DNA of 39,237 bases from assembly GCA_019310425.1 (NCBI GenBank), contig JAFDEI010000179.1:1-39237 (forward strand). Direction: 5' to 3'. Positions 15,737 through 23,948 of this stretch are shown piece by piece. The notes under the pieces were generated by a model, which searched no databases, was not told the DNA's origin, and saw only the letters and a program-made list of their open reading frames with translations. The stretch's first letter is position 1; every line of letters begins with the position of its first letter. The position numbers and the translations under genes were made by a program. The stretch is from Deltaproteobacteria bacterium (GTDB lineage: Bacteria; Myxococcota_A; UBA9160; SMWR01).

Positions 15737-16099
15737 GTGTTGCTCGCACAAGGTCGCTTCTGGCGGGCATCGCTGAACAAGGGCGCGGGCAACATCGCAC
15801 TCGAGATCTTCAAGGCCTCACTGGCGGAAGATCTCTACGCCCTGAAAGACATGAAGATCGAGATTCCCATTGGAAAATGGAACCTCGCCGTGAAGCACGT
15901 GCACTCCGACCGCAAGCTACTGGGCGGTCTGTTGCTCGACTTCGCGAACAACAAGGAGCGCGTCAGCGCCGCAGTGGGCAACGATCGCCTGCTCGCGGGA
16001 GCGAAACAACGTGAATCACGTGAGTGGCCCGAACGGGTCTTGGGGAGAACGAATGAAACGCCGATTTGGGCGAGGAAGAAGGAGCCGGGGGGCTGGTGA
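15737..16099 (+). CDS. Small lysine-rich hypothetical protein, 120 residues
   Basis: The GTG at 15737 follows the previous stop (TAG) without a gap, and a purine-rich GGGGAGGGG precedes it. The first about 90 residues (RFWRASLNKGAGNIALEIF, IPIGKWNLAVKHVHSDRK) have the GC-rich third positions of real coding sequence. The last about 15 residues overlap the following gene by 47 nt in another frame. There is no signal peptide or membrane helix, and the family is not recognised. It could be a small partner of the RG-rich protein next door. Its reality as a gene is likely but not certain. Confidence 0.55.
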   Translation: MLLAQGRFWRASLNKGAGNIALEIFKASLAEDLYALKDMKIEIPIGKWNLAVKHVHSDRKLLGGLLLDFANNKERVSAAVGNDRLLAGAKQRESREWPERVLGRTNETPIWARKKEPGGW

Positions 16100-18926
16100 A
16101 TCGAAGCGGGCACCGATCGATTCAGCACGCGTATTCGCGCGCATCATCGAGGCGGGTCTGGTCGAGGTCGAATCGCTCGAGCCGGTCGAAGTGGCCGGAA
16201 TCGAGCCGAATTTCGCTGCCGTAGGGGTCGGTGAGCGCGACGGCAAGAAGGTGGTCGTGGGCTTCGCGCCGCACAACGCGGGTGACGCGACGTTCGCGGC
16301 GGTAGTCGTTGCACAGCGGCTCGTGGCCAGCGAGGGCTTTCGTGGCGACGTGGTCGTCGTGGCGCCGCAGTGGTCGTCGAGATCCCGTCGCCGGTTGGCC
16401 GCGCTTGCGCGTAGCGCCTGGTCGTTCGGCTTCAAGGCCGTTGCACTTGCGACGCCGGCCGATGTCGACGTCGTGATCGAGCCCGAAGCGGAGGAACCCT
16501 GCGCGGGCGTGAGCGTTCGGCAGGTGGCCGCGGGTCTCGGGCGGGCGGCTGATCGCGGTCTCTTCCTGCGGGCGGCTGCGGCCCTCGAGGGGCTCGCGGC
16601 GAAGCACGGTGGCGCGATTCGCGGTGTCGGCTCTCGCGTCGAACTGGTCCTGCTGGCCTCGCGCGCGGCTGCGTTGCACGCGATCGACAACCGTGTCGAG
16701 CTGGAATCCTTTGGTGACGAGCACGCCACGACGTCGCTCTCGACGGCTGACCTCGCGACCGCGATGGACCAGCTCGAAGGCTCGATTCGCAAGCGATTGA
16801 ATGATCGACGGCTCCGCAGCGGCGAAGAGGGCCTGCGTGCACGGCTCACCCCGCCGCTGGCCGAGATTGCGGGCGTGCGCGACGCGCAATGCTGGCCGAT
16901 TGGTGGCTCAGAAGTCGATGTGGTGGATCTGGTCGGCGTACACGACGACGGCCGGCCGGTGATCGGCGCCGTCCGCAGCGAGCTCACGCTGGCGAAGTTG
17001 GCGGAGATTCTCGATGCAGCGCTCGCCGTGCAGCCCTTGCTGCCGAACCTGCTGGCGGATGCGTCGCCGCCGTTGTGCCTCGGTACGCCGCGGTTGCTGC
17101 TGGCCGCGCAGGAGTGGAGCGAGCCCGCGCTGCAGTTGCTGGCTTCGCTCGCGCTGGACCATGTCGAGTTCGATGTGCAGCTGCGACGTGGTCGGGACCC
17201 GGTGCTTGTGCTGCGCGAGGGTATCGAGGCGCCGCCGTCGGCGATCGCCGAAACAGCTGTCGCGGAGGCGGGGGCGAAAGCGCCCTCCGAGTCCGAAGAG
17301 AGCCAGCCGAGTGCAGGGCGCAGTCGCTCGCGTGGACGCGGTCGACGTGGCGGTCGCCGAACGCGCGGTTCGGAGACGGCCGATGGAGCGGAAGGCAACG
17401 ATGCTGCAGAAGGCAACCGTTCCGCGCCGGAAGACGGAGGCTCGAAGGTTGCGGATTCAGCTGGTGCCGTCGAGGAGTCATCGTTCGAAGAACTCTCGCT
17501 GTTCGATCTTGGGGACGATGAGCGTGCCTCATCGGACGGCGAAGAACGCGGCGGGCGTCGTTCGCGTCGCGGCCGAGGCCGGAGTCGTAGCCGGCGTCGC
17601 GGTGGCCGAGGCGGTGAGGGCGAGGGTGAATACGAAACCGAGGGCGAAAGCGCTGCGCCAGAGGTAGCTGCTGAATCCGATGCCAACGAAGTCGCGGGAG
17701 ACGGCGACGGGGAGGCATCGGGTCGCTCGAACGGTCGGCGTCGTGGCCGTCGTCGCGGCCGGCGTGAGTCGCAGAAGGTCGATGACGATGAGGTCGACGA
17801 CCTCACTGAAACACTTGCACCGCTCGACGATGTTCCCGAACTCGATGAGATGCGAGCACCCGACTACGAAGAGGACGATGAGGAGGATTCCGACCTCGTG
17901 CGCCGCCGCCGCGAAGCCGAGGAGCGGGCGCGCGACGACGGATTCGAACAAGCGGCGGGTGAGGAGGAGGATGAGAAGCTCAGCCTGCCGCGCAAGCGTG
18001 CAGCGATCGTGGTCCATGCCGATCGTGGTTCGTTGATCAGCGGCGTGATGCTTGCCCGCGATTTGCGCCAGATCGAGGGGTTCTGGGTCTACCGTCAGGA
18101 GGATCTCATGACCTTCTTTCGCGGCGTGGCCACCGACCTCTTCACGGCATCGCCCGCGCGCGACACCTTGCAGGCGGCGGCGCTGTACCGCGGACGCCTG
18201 GCGTGGTTCGATCATCGGGATTGGCCGCCTGAAGACCTCGGCGAGATGCGCGAGACACTCGGCAGCGAGAACGTGCATGTCACGCCCGGGGCCGAGAGCT
18301 GTTTGTCGGATGTGCTGACACTGCGCGAGCGACGAAGTCGCTTCTCGGACAAGATCGTTGAGCTCGCGACGGGGCGTTTCAGTCAGCACGACTACGAGCG
18401 CTGGGGGCGTCTGTGGTGGCATCGCCTGGGAGAGGCCGCGCAGCGAACCGGTGAGCGGCGTGCCGATATCGACGCGCTACTCGTGGGCCGACCGAGCGAT
18501 CTCGCGAAGGAATCCGAGGGAATCCCGGTGCCTGATGTGCCGCCTGAGGTTGCCTTTGTTTCGGAGCGGGATTTCCAACTGGTGCACTTCCACGGTTTCA
18601 CGCTCGTGGTGGTTCCAACACCACCGGAATTGGATCTGCACTTGACGGCCCGAATCGGACGCGAGCGCTATGACGCTCAGATTTCGGTTGCGCGCTTCGA
18701 AGGAGGCGACCTCGTCGTGCTGGGCGCGGATGACAGTCGCAGCAAGCACGGGATCAATCTTTCGAGCATGCTCGACCACCTCGCTTCGAAGCACGACTGG
18801 GTTCAACCATTGCCGGGCGAGGACCATGTGGCGCGGCTCCGAATTCGTGACCTCGTCGAGCATCCGGAGCGCTTCGACGAGCTGATCAGCGAGATTGCGA
18901 TGGGCCGGTCGATCCTGGAGGGGTGA
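16053..18926 (+). CDS. Large RG-rich protein with possible degenerate DHH-type phosphoesterase domain
   Basis: A 957-residue product from the ATG at 16053, preceded by GGGGAGA; a GTG at 16011 is possible. Residues about 1-410 form an alpha/beta region I cannot place. Residues about 422-645 are low-complexity: three arginine/glycine-rich tracts (near 422-440, 499-521, 559-572) alternating with strongly acidic stretches, as in RNase E tails and RGG RNA-binding proteins. From about 648 a folded domain resumes with IVVHADRGSLISGVMLARDL and FDHRDW (Asp720-His721-Arg722). These resemble motif I and the DHH motif of DHH phosphoesterases, with the second His replaced by Arg. A DHHA1-like end may follow (HGINLSSMLDHLASKHDW). 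An RNA-associated role is inferred. It is coupled to queE through a GTGA overlap. Confidence 0.65.
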   Translation: MKRRFGRGRRSRGAGESKRAPIDSARVFARIIEAGLVEVESLEPVEVAGIEPNFAAVGVGERDGKKVVVGFAPHNAGDATFAAVVVAQRLVASEGFRGDVVVVAPQWSSRSRRRLAALARSAWSFGFKAVALATPADVDVVIEPEAEEPCAGVSVRQVAAGLGRAADRGLFLRAAAALEGLAAKHGGAIRGVGSRVELVLLASRAAALHAIDNRVELESFGDEHATTSLSTADLATAMDQLEGSIRKRLNDRRLRSGEEGLRARLTPPLAEIAGVRDAQCWPIGGSEVDVVDLVGVHDDGRPVIGAVRSELTLAKLAEILDAALAVQPLLPNLLADASPPLCLGTPRLLLAAQEWSEPALQLLASLALDHVEFDVQLRRGRDPVLVLREGIEAPPSAIAETAVAEAGAKAPSESEESQPSAGRSRSRGRGRRGGRRTRGSETADGAEGNDAAEGNRSAPEDGGSKVADSAGAVEESSFEELSLFDLGDDERASSDGEERGGRRSRRGRGRSRSRRRGGRGGEGEGEYETEGESAAPEVAAESDANEVAGDGDGEASGRSNGRRRGRRRGRRESQKVDDDEVDDLTETLAPLDDVPELDEMRAPDYEEDDEEDSDLVRRRREAEERARDDGFEQAAGEEEDEKLSLPRKRAAIVVHADRGSLISGVMLARDLRQIEGFWVYRQEDLMTFFRGVATDLFTASPARDTLQAAALYRGRLAWFDHRDWPPEDLGEMRETLGSENVHVTPGAESCLSDVLTLRERRSRFSDKIVELATGRFSQHDYERWGRLWWHRLGEAAQRTGERRADIDALLVGRPSDLAKESEGIPVPDVPPEVAFVSERDFQLVHFHGFTLVVVPTPPELDLHLTARIGRERYDAQISVARFEGGDLVVLGADDSRSKHGINLSSMLDHLASKHDWVQPLPGEDHVARLRIRDLVEHPERFDELISEIAMGRSILEG

Positions 18927-19708
18927 TTCCGAAGGCGACGGCAAACCTCGTGGAGATGTTCTCATCCGTACAGGGTGAGGGCGTTCACGTTGGTACGAGC
19001 ACGCTATTCGTGCGCTTCAGTGAGTGTGATCTCCGCTGCCGGTGGTGTGACACGCCGCATTCGTGGGCACTCGCGAAGACGGCTCGGCTCGAGAGCGAGC
19101 GCGGCACCGGCGACTTCCGGGAGGTTGCGAATCCGGTTCCGTTGTCGCAGCTGATCGCTGCCGCGGAGGCGCTCGAGCTGCCGTCGCATCGCTTCGTGAG
19201 CTTCACGGGCGGCGAGCCACTGCTGCAGCCCGAGCCCCTGGTGTCACTCGCACGTGCGTTTCGCGAGCGCGGCCCGCGCATCCACCTCGAGACGCATGGC
19301 TTGCATGCAGATGCGTTGGCGGAGGTCCTTCCGGTCATCGACGTAGTATCGATGGACTGGAAGCTCGTGAGCGACGTACGCCGCGCCGACGACAGGAAGT
19401 CCGGTCCGGTCGAGGACTTTCACACGGCCCATGCCGAGTTTCTCCGCATCGCGCTCGGAGCGCCCGAGGTGATGGTGAAGGTCGTGGTGACGCCGGCCAC
19501 CACGGATGAGGAAATCGATGCGATGATGCATTGCATCCTGGGGGTTTCACCCGAAGTGCCGGTGATTGTTCAGCCGGTGACGCCCTGCGGTGGCGTGGGG
19601 GCTGCTCCGGGCCCGCAGCGGCTTCTGGAGCTGTTGTCTCGACTGGAACGGAGCCTGCCCAACGTGCGCTTGATCCCTCAGACTCACCGCTTGTACGGTG
19701 CGCTCTGA
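18923..19708 (+). CDS. queE: 7-carboxy-7-deazaguanine synthase (radical SAM)
   Basis: A 261-residue radical SAM enzyme. Cys35, Cys39 and Cys42 form the QueE-type cluster motif in SECDLRCRWCDTPHSW. It opens with EMFSSVQGEGVHVGTST, the substrate-binding signature of QueE, and has the FTGGEPLLQ glycine-rich SAM motif. It converts 6-carboxy-5,6,7,8-tetrahydropterin to 7-carboxy-7-deazaguanine, the step that makes the 7-deazaguanine ring for queuosine in tRNA or for 7-deazaguanine DNA modification. QueC, QueD and QueF are not in the window. The GTG start overlaps the preceding stop (GTGA), so it is translationally coupled to the RG-rich protein. Confidence 0.93.
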   Translation: MIPKATANLVEMFSSVQGEGVHVGTSTLFVRFSECDLRCRWCDTPHSWALAKTARLESERGTGDFREVANPVPLSQLIAAAEALELPSHRFVSFTGGEPLLQPEPLVSLARAFRERGPRIHLETHGLHADALAEVLPVIDVVSMDWKLVSDVRRADDRKSGPVEDFHTAHAEFLRIALGAPEVMVKVVVTPATTDEEIDAMMHCILGVSPEVPVIVQPVTPCGGVGAAPGPQRLLELLSRLERSLPNVRLIPQTHRLYGAL

Positions 19709-19710
19709 GG

Positions 19711-19727
19711 TTCCAGCGGCACTGGAA
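19711..19727 (+). terminator. Weak hairpin after queE
   Basis: TTCCAG-CGGCA-CTGGAA is a perfect 6-bp stem with a 5-nt loop starting 3 nt after the queE stop. There is no T-run behind it, so intrinsic termination is doubtful. Confidence 0.3.
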
Positions 19728-19795
19728 TTCGCGATCTAAAGTGAACATACCGACTGGTCGATTTTTTCTGGAGCAGGACCGGAAGGGACTTCGGG

Positions 19796-20374
19796 ATGAT
19801 CGAGCGTGCGCCCAGAAAGAAGAAGCGCCTTTCGTGCGAGATCGTCTCGAATGAATCTCGTTTCAGCGGTATCGCGATCGATATCTCGGCCACCGGGCTG
19901 TTCATCCAGACGAACGTCAAGCCGACGCCCGGCACACTGATCGAAGTCGGGATTTCACTGCCCGGAGTCGACGAGCCGGTGAGGATGGAGGCGCGAGTCG
20001 CACGAAAGAAGATCGTCCCCCCGGAGCTGTTGACGCTCGCTCACGGAGGCATCGGGCTCGCACTCGTGCAACCCGCAGAGGCCTACCTCGACTTTGTTGC
20101 GGCGATGTCGCCGGAGCACGCCGAGGCGGTTGCGAACATCCGCGCGAAGGCGGGTAGCGTTGGCGGGGGAGGCGGAACCGGGGAGGGCGCCCGACCCCGA
20201 AGTGGCGCGAATGCTGCGACCGCGGCCAGGCTTTTCCGAATCCACGCCGTCGAAACCACCTCTGGCAAGCGAAACAGCTTTCTCGTGAGCTGTGTTACAG
20301 AGCAGGAAGCCAGCGACGAGGTGTCGAAGCAGCTCGGTGACGAATGGCAGGTATTGTTCATCGAACGAGCGTGA
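19796..20374 (+). CDS. PilZ-domain protein
   Basis: A 192-residue protein. The c-di-GMP-binding PilZ signature is present: Arg7-KKK-Arg11 (RxxxR) and Asp29-x-Ser31-x-x-Gly34 (DISATGLFI), followed by the beta-barrel strands to about residue 95. A Gly-rich linker (SVGGGGGTGEGARP, near 120-133) joins it to a C-terminal domain of about 55 residues (RLFRIHAVETTSGKRNSFLVS) that I do not recognise. A good ribosome site GAAGGGA precedes the ATG. It is likely a c-di-GMP effector for motility, adhesion or polymer secretion. It lies 87 nt after queE and is convergent with the decarboxylase gene. Confidence 0.85.
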   Translation: MIERAPRKKKRLSCEIVSNESRFSGIAIDISATGLFIQTNVKPTPGTLIEVGISLPGVDEPVRMEARVARKKIVPPELLTLAHGGIGLALVQPAEAYLDFVAAMSPEHAEAVANIRAKAGSVGGGGGTGEGARPRSGANAATAARLFRIHAVETTSGKRNSFLVSCVTEQEASDEVSKQLGDEWQVLFIERA

Positions 20375-20401
20375 CGAGCGGGTCCCGGGCGGTGTGCGTG
20401 C

Positions 20402-22054
20402 TCAGCTGAAGCGCTGCTTCGCGAGCGCCGCCCCCAGACGTTTCAACGCTGCTGAGCAGTCATCCGGATCGAGGTGCACTTCGATGAAACTCAACTCATC
20501 GGGGTGTTTGCGTACCCCGGCGAGCGCAATCTCGAGGTCGCCTTCGGACCGTACCTCACACGCGAAGCCGCCACCGAATACGCGGACGAGTTCGTGATAG
20601 CGCCAGTTCTGGATGTCGTTGTACGGCCCGTCGTGGATGACGCGTTCGACGGTGTAACCGCGGTTGTTCATCAGGAAGATCACGGGCGCGACGCCGAACC
20701 GGATCAGCGTCGAGAGCTCCTGCGCGGTCATCTGGAAGGCCCCATCGCCGACGAAGACCACCGGTCGTCGGCTGCGGTCGGCGAGTCCCACCCCGAGCGC
20801 GCCGGGGATCGTGAACCCGATCGAGCAGTAGAAGGCCTGGCAAATGAATCCGACCCCTTCGTGCATGATGAGGTCGCCCGCGCACAGGAACGAATCGCCG
20901 GCGTCGGCGAGCACGACGTGGTGTTCGTCGAGGAAGTGGTTGATCCGCTGGTAGAACCGCTCGATCGTGATTTCAGCAGCCGAAACGGGCTCGAATGATT
21001 CGAACAGCGAACTCGCCGCAGGCTGGATCCTTGGGCCGCGCGAGGACCCATCCGGCAGTGCGTCGCGCAGCCCTGCGATGAAGTCTCCGAGATAGACGTT
21101 GTCGAAGTAGTGCCGCTTGATCTGCACCCGATCGGCGGTGGCATGAATCAGGCGCCCAACGTCGATCTGCGCGGTATAGATGCCGAGGTTGATGTCACTC
21201 ATCCAGGCACCGATGCTCAGCACGGCATCGGCTTCCTCCACCGTTCGGCGCACACCCTCCTCCGACAACGCACCGGAATATACGCCGATATAGTTCGGGT
21301 GCGTCTCGCGAATCACCGACTTGCCCATCAGCGCCGTGGCCATCGGCCAGCCCAGGTGGTCGAGCAGTCCCTCGAGCTGCTCGCCCAGGCCGAAGCGATG
21401 CACCTCGACCCCACCGAGCACCACACAGCTCTCTGCTCGCCCGAGCATTTCGGCGGCCTCGCTCACGGCTTCGGCGAGTACGTCGGGGTCGCTGGGCGGA
21501 AGCAGGTCGAAATCGATCGGTTCCGGCGGGCGACACTCTTCGGTGACAAGGTCGGCCGGCACCTCGATGAAGACGGGGCGCCGATGGCGCACGCAGGCGG
21601 TGATCGCGTCGTCGATTTCATCAGGTGCCGCCTCGCCGCTCGAGAGTCCCACGCTGCGTTGCGTAACATGCGCAAAGACATCCACCTGAACGCCGTAGTC
21701 GCCCAGCGTGTGGTGCAACAGCCGGTGCTGGTCGCGATCGGAACGATTCGGCCCCCCGCACAGCACGACCACCGGCACGCGCTCGGCGAATGCGCCCGCG
21801 ACTGCGTTCAGGATGCTGAAGCCGCCAACCGCGTAAGTCACGCAGGCCGCCCCGATGCCGTTGACTCGACCGTAGGCGTCGGCGGCGTAGCCGGCGTTGA
21901 GCTCGTTGCAGGTTCCGACGAGCTCGATTTCGGAGTCGACGATCTCATCCATCAGGCCGAGAACGTAGTCTCCGGGGACGCCGAACACGTGCCGTACGCC
22001 GACTTGTTCCAGGCGCGTGATGAGGTAGCGACCGACGGTCCAGCTTCCGGACAT
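20402..22054 (-). CDS. Thiamine-diphosphate-dependent pyruvate/indolepyruvate decarboxylase
   Basis: A 550-residue enzyme of PDC/IPDC length. Residues that set this family apart are present: the catalytic glutamate Glu51 in CNELNAGYAADAYGR, and the adjacent His114-His115 in LLHHTLGDY, which proton-relay chemistry in PDC and IPDC requires. The ThDP/Mg motif runs from GDGAFQMTAQELSTL to LMNNRGYTVE (about 435-465). It decarboxylates a 2-oxo acid to an aldehyde. Pyruvate (ethanol fermentation), indolepyruvate (auxin) and phenylpyruvate are the usual alternatives, and the neighbours do not decide. It stands alone on the minus strand, divergent from the second sulfatase-like gene. Confidence 0.9.
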   Translation of the reverse strand: MSGSWTVGRYLITRLEQVGVRHVFGVPGDYVLGLMDEIVDSEIELVGTCNELNAGYAADAYGRVNGIGAACVTYAVGGFSILNAVAGAFAERVPVVVLCGGPNRSDRDQHRLLHHTLGDYGVQVDVFAHVTQRSVGLSSGEAAPDEIDDAITACVRHRRPVFIEVPADLVTEECRPPEPIDFDLLPPSDPDVLAEAVSEAAEMLGRAESCVVLGGVEVHRFGLGEQLEGLLDHLGWPMATALMGKSVIRETHPNYIGVYSGALSEEGVRRTVEEADAVLSIGAWMSDINLGIYTAQIDVGRLIHATADRVQIKRHYFDNVYLGDFIAGLRDALPDGSSRGPRIQPAASSLFESFEPVSAAEITIERFYQRINHFLDEHHVVLADAGDSFLCAGDLIMHEGVGFICQAFYCSIGFTIPGALGVGLADRSRRPVVFVGDGAFQMTAQELSTLIRFGVAPVIFLMNNRGYTVERVIHDGPYNDIQNWRYHELVRVFGGGFACEVRSEGDLEIALAGVRKHPDELSFIEVHLDPDDCSAALKRLGAALAKQRFS

Positions 22055-22060
22055 GCCGGG

Positions 22061-22066
22061 AAAATA
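22061..22066 (-). promoter_or_regulatory. Putative -10 box (TATTTT) for the decarboxylase
   Basis: TATTTT on the minus strand lies 6 nt before the ATG at 22054, with no Shine-Dalgarno sequence between. Confidence 0.35.
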
Positions 22067-22142
22067 GCGGCTATGGCGCGAATTGTGGGGTGGCCGAATC
22101 GAGGCTGACTCCGAAGCGACGCGATCGTGGCCGGGCTCCTGC

Positions 22143-22148
22143 TACCTT
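22143..22148 (+). promoter_or_regulatory. Putative extended -10 box (TGCTACCTT) for the second sulfatase-like gene
   Basis: TACCTT preceded by TGC (extended -10) lies 6 nt before the GTG at 22155, in the divergent region between the decarboxylase and this gene. Confidence 0.3.
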
Positions 22149-22154
22149 CCGGGT

Positions 22155-23369
22155 GTGCCTCCGACGCATGGGCTGATTGGGCCGCGCTCGCGAGTATTCG
22201 CACGTTCCGCTGCAGTGCTGCTCGGTACGGTGCTGATGGCCGCTGGCGGCTGCTCGGAACCCAGAGCAGCGCTCGAAGGCTACAACCTGGTCCTCGTCAA
22301 CATCGACACCCTGCGCGCCGACCACCTCGGCTGCTATGGCTACGAACGCGACACATCACCGTTTCTCGATTCGCTCTGCCGGAACGGCGTGGTGTTCGAA
22401 CGCGCGAATTCGAATTCGAGCTATACGCGCGAATCCGTGACCGCGCTCTTCACGGGGCGGCTGCCGTCGTCGAGTGGGAGCACGGGCTGGAACGCCGTCC
22501 CCGTGCGAGACACGCCGACACTCGCAGAAAGACTCGATGCTGCGGGGTATGCGACTGCCCTTTTCAGCAACACCGTGATGCTGCGCCGCCCGGGCTTCGA
22601 TCGCGGCTTCGACACGGCACGACACCTCTCGAGAAAATGGAATTCGAGCGGGGAAGAGGGGCGTCTCAGTGACCAGGTTCTCGACCATGTCGCCAGACGG
22701 GGCGCCAGGCCGTTCTTCATCTACGTCCACTATCTCGACCCCCACGCCCCCTACCAACCGCGCGCGGATGCTCTCGCGGCGCTTGGCGCGCAGCCACACG
22801 ACGCGCCCGTGGCGCTCTATGAAGACGTTGCACCCGAACTCGCGAAACTTCGTTCTCGCGGCTTCGGCCCTGGCGATCCCCGTTTCGACGACATGGTGGC
22901 ACGCTACGACGCGGAGATCCGTTCGACCGACTCTGCGTTGCGCGCGCTGGTCGAGGGCCTCGAACGCCACAGTGTGCTCGATCAAACGCTGATCATCATC
23001 ACCGCTGATCACGGCGAAGAGTTCCTCGAACATGATTACATCGAGCACGGCTGGACCCTCTACGATGAGGTGATTCGCGTGCCGCTGCTCTTTCATGCCC
23101 CCGGCGCGCTCAAGCCTGCGCGCACTCGAATCGGCGCCTCCCACGTCGACATCGTACCCACCGTGCTCGACCTGCTCGGTGTCGAGGCACCTCTCGAACC
23201 GACCGATGGACGGCGGCTGTTCACCCGCGGTGCGGACGGACTGATCCCGACCGACGAGGATCGCGCGCAGATCGCCGAACTCGTCCTTCCGAAGCGGCAG
23301 ATCGTTCGCGCGGTCGTGGACGGCAAGTGGCCCGGTCGTACGCGAGGAGCTCTACGACCTCGACCGTGA
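22155..23369 (+). CDS. Second sulfatase/alkaline-phosphatase superfamily lipoprotein (frame-shifted near the end)
   Basis: The GTG at 22155 gives a lipoprotein signal peptide with Cys33 (LLGTVLMAAGGC). Superfamily motifs follow: LVNIDTLRAD (Asp51), YVHYLDPHAPY and TADHGEEFLEH. At the sulfatase signature the sequence is Y-T-R-E-S-V-T-A-L-F-T-G: Thr91 is in the nucleophile position, and both the Pro and Arg of C/S-x-P-x-R are missing. It is not a formylglycine sulfatase. The frame is genuine to DGKW (23330) and then shifts; residues from 23331 to the stop at 23369 are nonsense. The correct C-terminus continues one base out of frame to 23580. It is a paralogue in type of the gene at 329, with which it shares only the fold-level motifs. 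Confidence 0.78.
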   Translation: MPPTHGLIGPRSRVFARSAAVLLGTVLMAAGGCSEPRAALEGYNLVLVNIDTLRADHLGCYGYERDTSPFLDSLCRNGVVFERANSNSSYTRESVTALFTGRLPSSSGSTGWNAVPVRDTPTLAERLDAAGYATALFSNTVMLRRPGFDRGFDTARHLSRKWNSSGEEGRLSDQVLDHVARRGARPFFIYVHYLDPHAPYQPRADALAALGAQPHDAPVALYEDVAPELAKLRSRGFGPGDPRFDDMVARYDAEIRSTDSALRALVEGLERHSVLDQTLIIITADHGEEFLEHDYIEHGWTLYDEVIRVPLLFHAPGALKPARTRIGASHVDIVPTVLDLLGVEAPLEPTDGRRLFTRGADGLIPTDEDRAQIAELVLPKRQIVRAVVDGKWPGRTRGALRPRP

Positions 23370-23580
23370 TCCGGAGGAACGGCGAAATCTCCTCATCGCC
23401 GGCGACGAGCCCGAAGCAGCGCGCGTGCGCGACCGTCTCGGAGATCACCTCCGGGACCTTCGGGCGCGCACCGCGAGTCGGCAGCCAACACGACTTCCGG
23501 CCGCGGTTCCCGACATCCCCCCCGAAGACCGTGCCCATCTCCAGGCGCTCGGTTACCTCGACGTCGACGATTCCGATTGA
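23332..23580 (+). pseudogene. C-terminal 82 residues of the second sulfatase-like protein, displaced by a 1-nt shift
   Basis: Skipping one C of the CCC at 23331-23333 joins DGKW to PVVREELYDLDRDPEERRNL, a textbook sulfatase C-terminus. It ends in HLQALGYLDVDDSD at 23580, matching the LGY tail of the protein at 329. The fit shows a single-base insertion, real or from sequencing. Confidence 0.8.
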
Positions 23581-23592
23581 CCGCCCGACGTT

Positions 23593-23609
23593 GGCTGCCT
23601 TCCGCAGCC
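23593..23609. terminator. Hairpin between convergent genes
   Basis: GGCTGC-CTTCC-GCAGCC is a perfect 6-bp stem in the gap between the sulfatase-like gene (plus) and the small membrane protein (minus). Its location suits a bidirectional terminator, but no T-run follows on either side. Confidence 0.4.
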
Positions 23610-23687
23610 GAGGCTTCGACCCGCACCGATCTGCACTCCGGCCCGGTTCGCGTCTGTGCAGCATTCGGGGCGGTCTGCCCGGAGCTG

Positions 23688-23948
23688 CTATTCGATGTCT
23701 GAAGACTCCCTCGCAAACGTTTCCTGTTCCTCCTTGACGCTCCTCCTGTACGCCAGGAGGGATCCGGCTCCAGTGCAGAGCAGACCGAAGGACTGGATGT
23801 ACCAATGGGTTTCATTCGAGACCAGTCCTACCAGAAATTCCCCGACGCTCATCGTCAGGGTGAGCGTCGCGAGGACCGCGAAGAAGAGTTGCTTCTTGCG
23901 AGGGGGTGTCTTGCGAAGGAGCAGAGGGAACATCTTGCGAGAGGTCAT
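23688..23948 (-). CDS. Two-helix small membrane protein coupled to the Rhs gene
   Basis: An 86-residue protein. The N-terminus is basic (MTSRKMFPLLLRKTPPRKKQ), followed by two membrane helices (about 21-41 and 50-66) separated by a short loop with NETHWY, and a charged C-terminal tail rich in Glu. Its ATG overlaps the Rhs stop codon (ATGA), so the two are translated together. Such a gene directly after an Rhs gene could be an immunity protein, an assembly helper or an unrelated partner. I recognise no family. An upstream in-frame start exists, but the coupled ATG is the more natural choice. Confidence 0.62.
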   Translation of the reverse strand: MTSRKMFPLLLRKTPPRKKQLFFAVLATLTLTMSVGEFLVGLVSNETHWYIQSFGLLCTGAGSLLAYRRSVKEEQETFARESSDIE

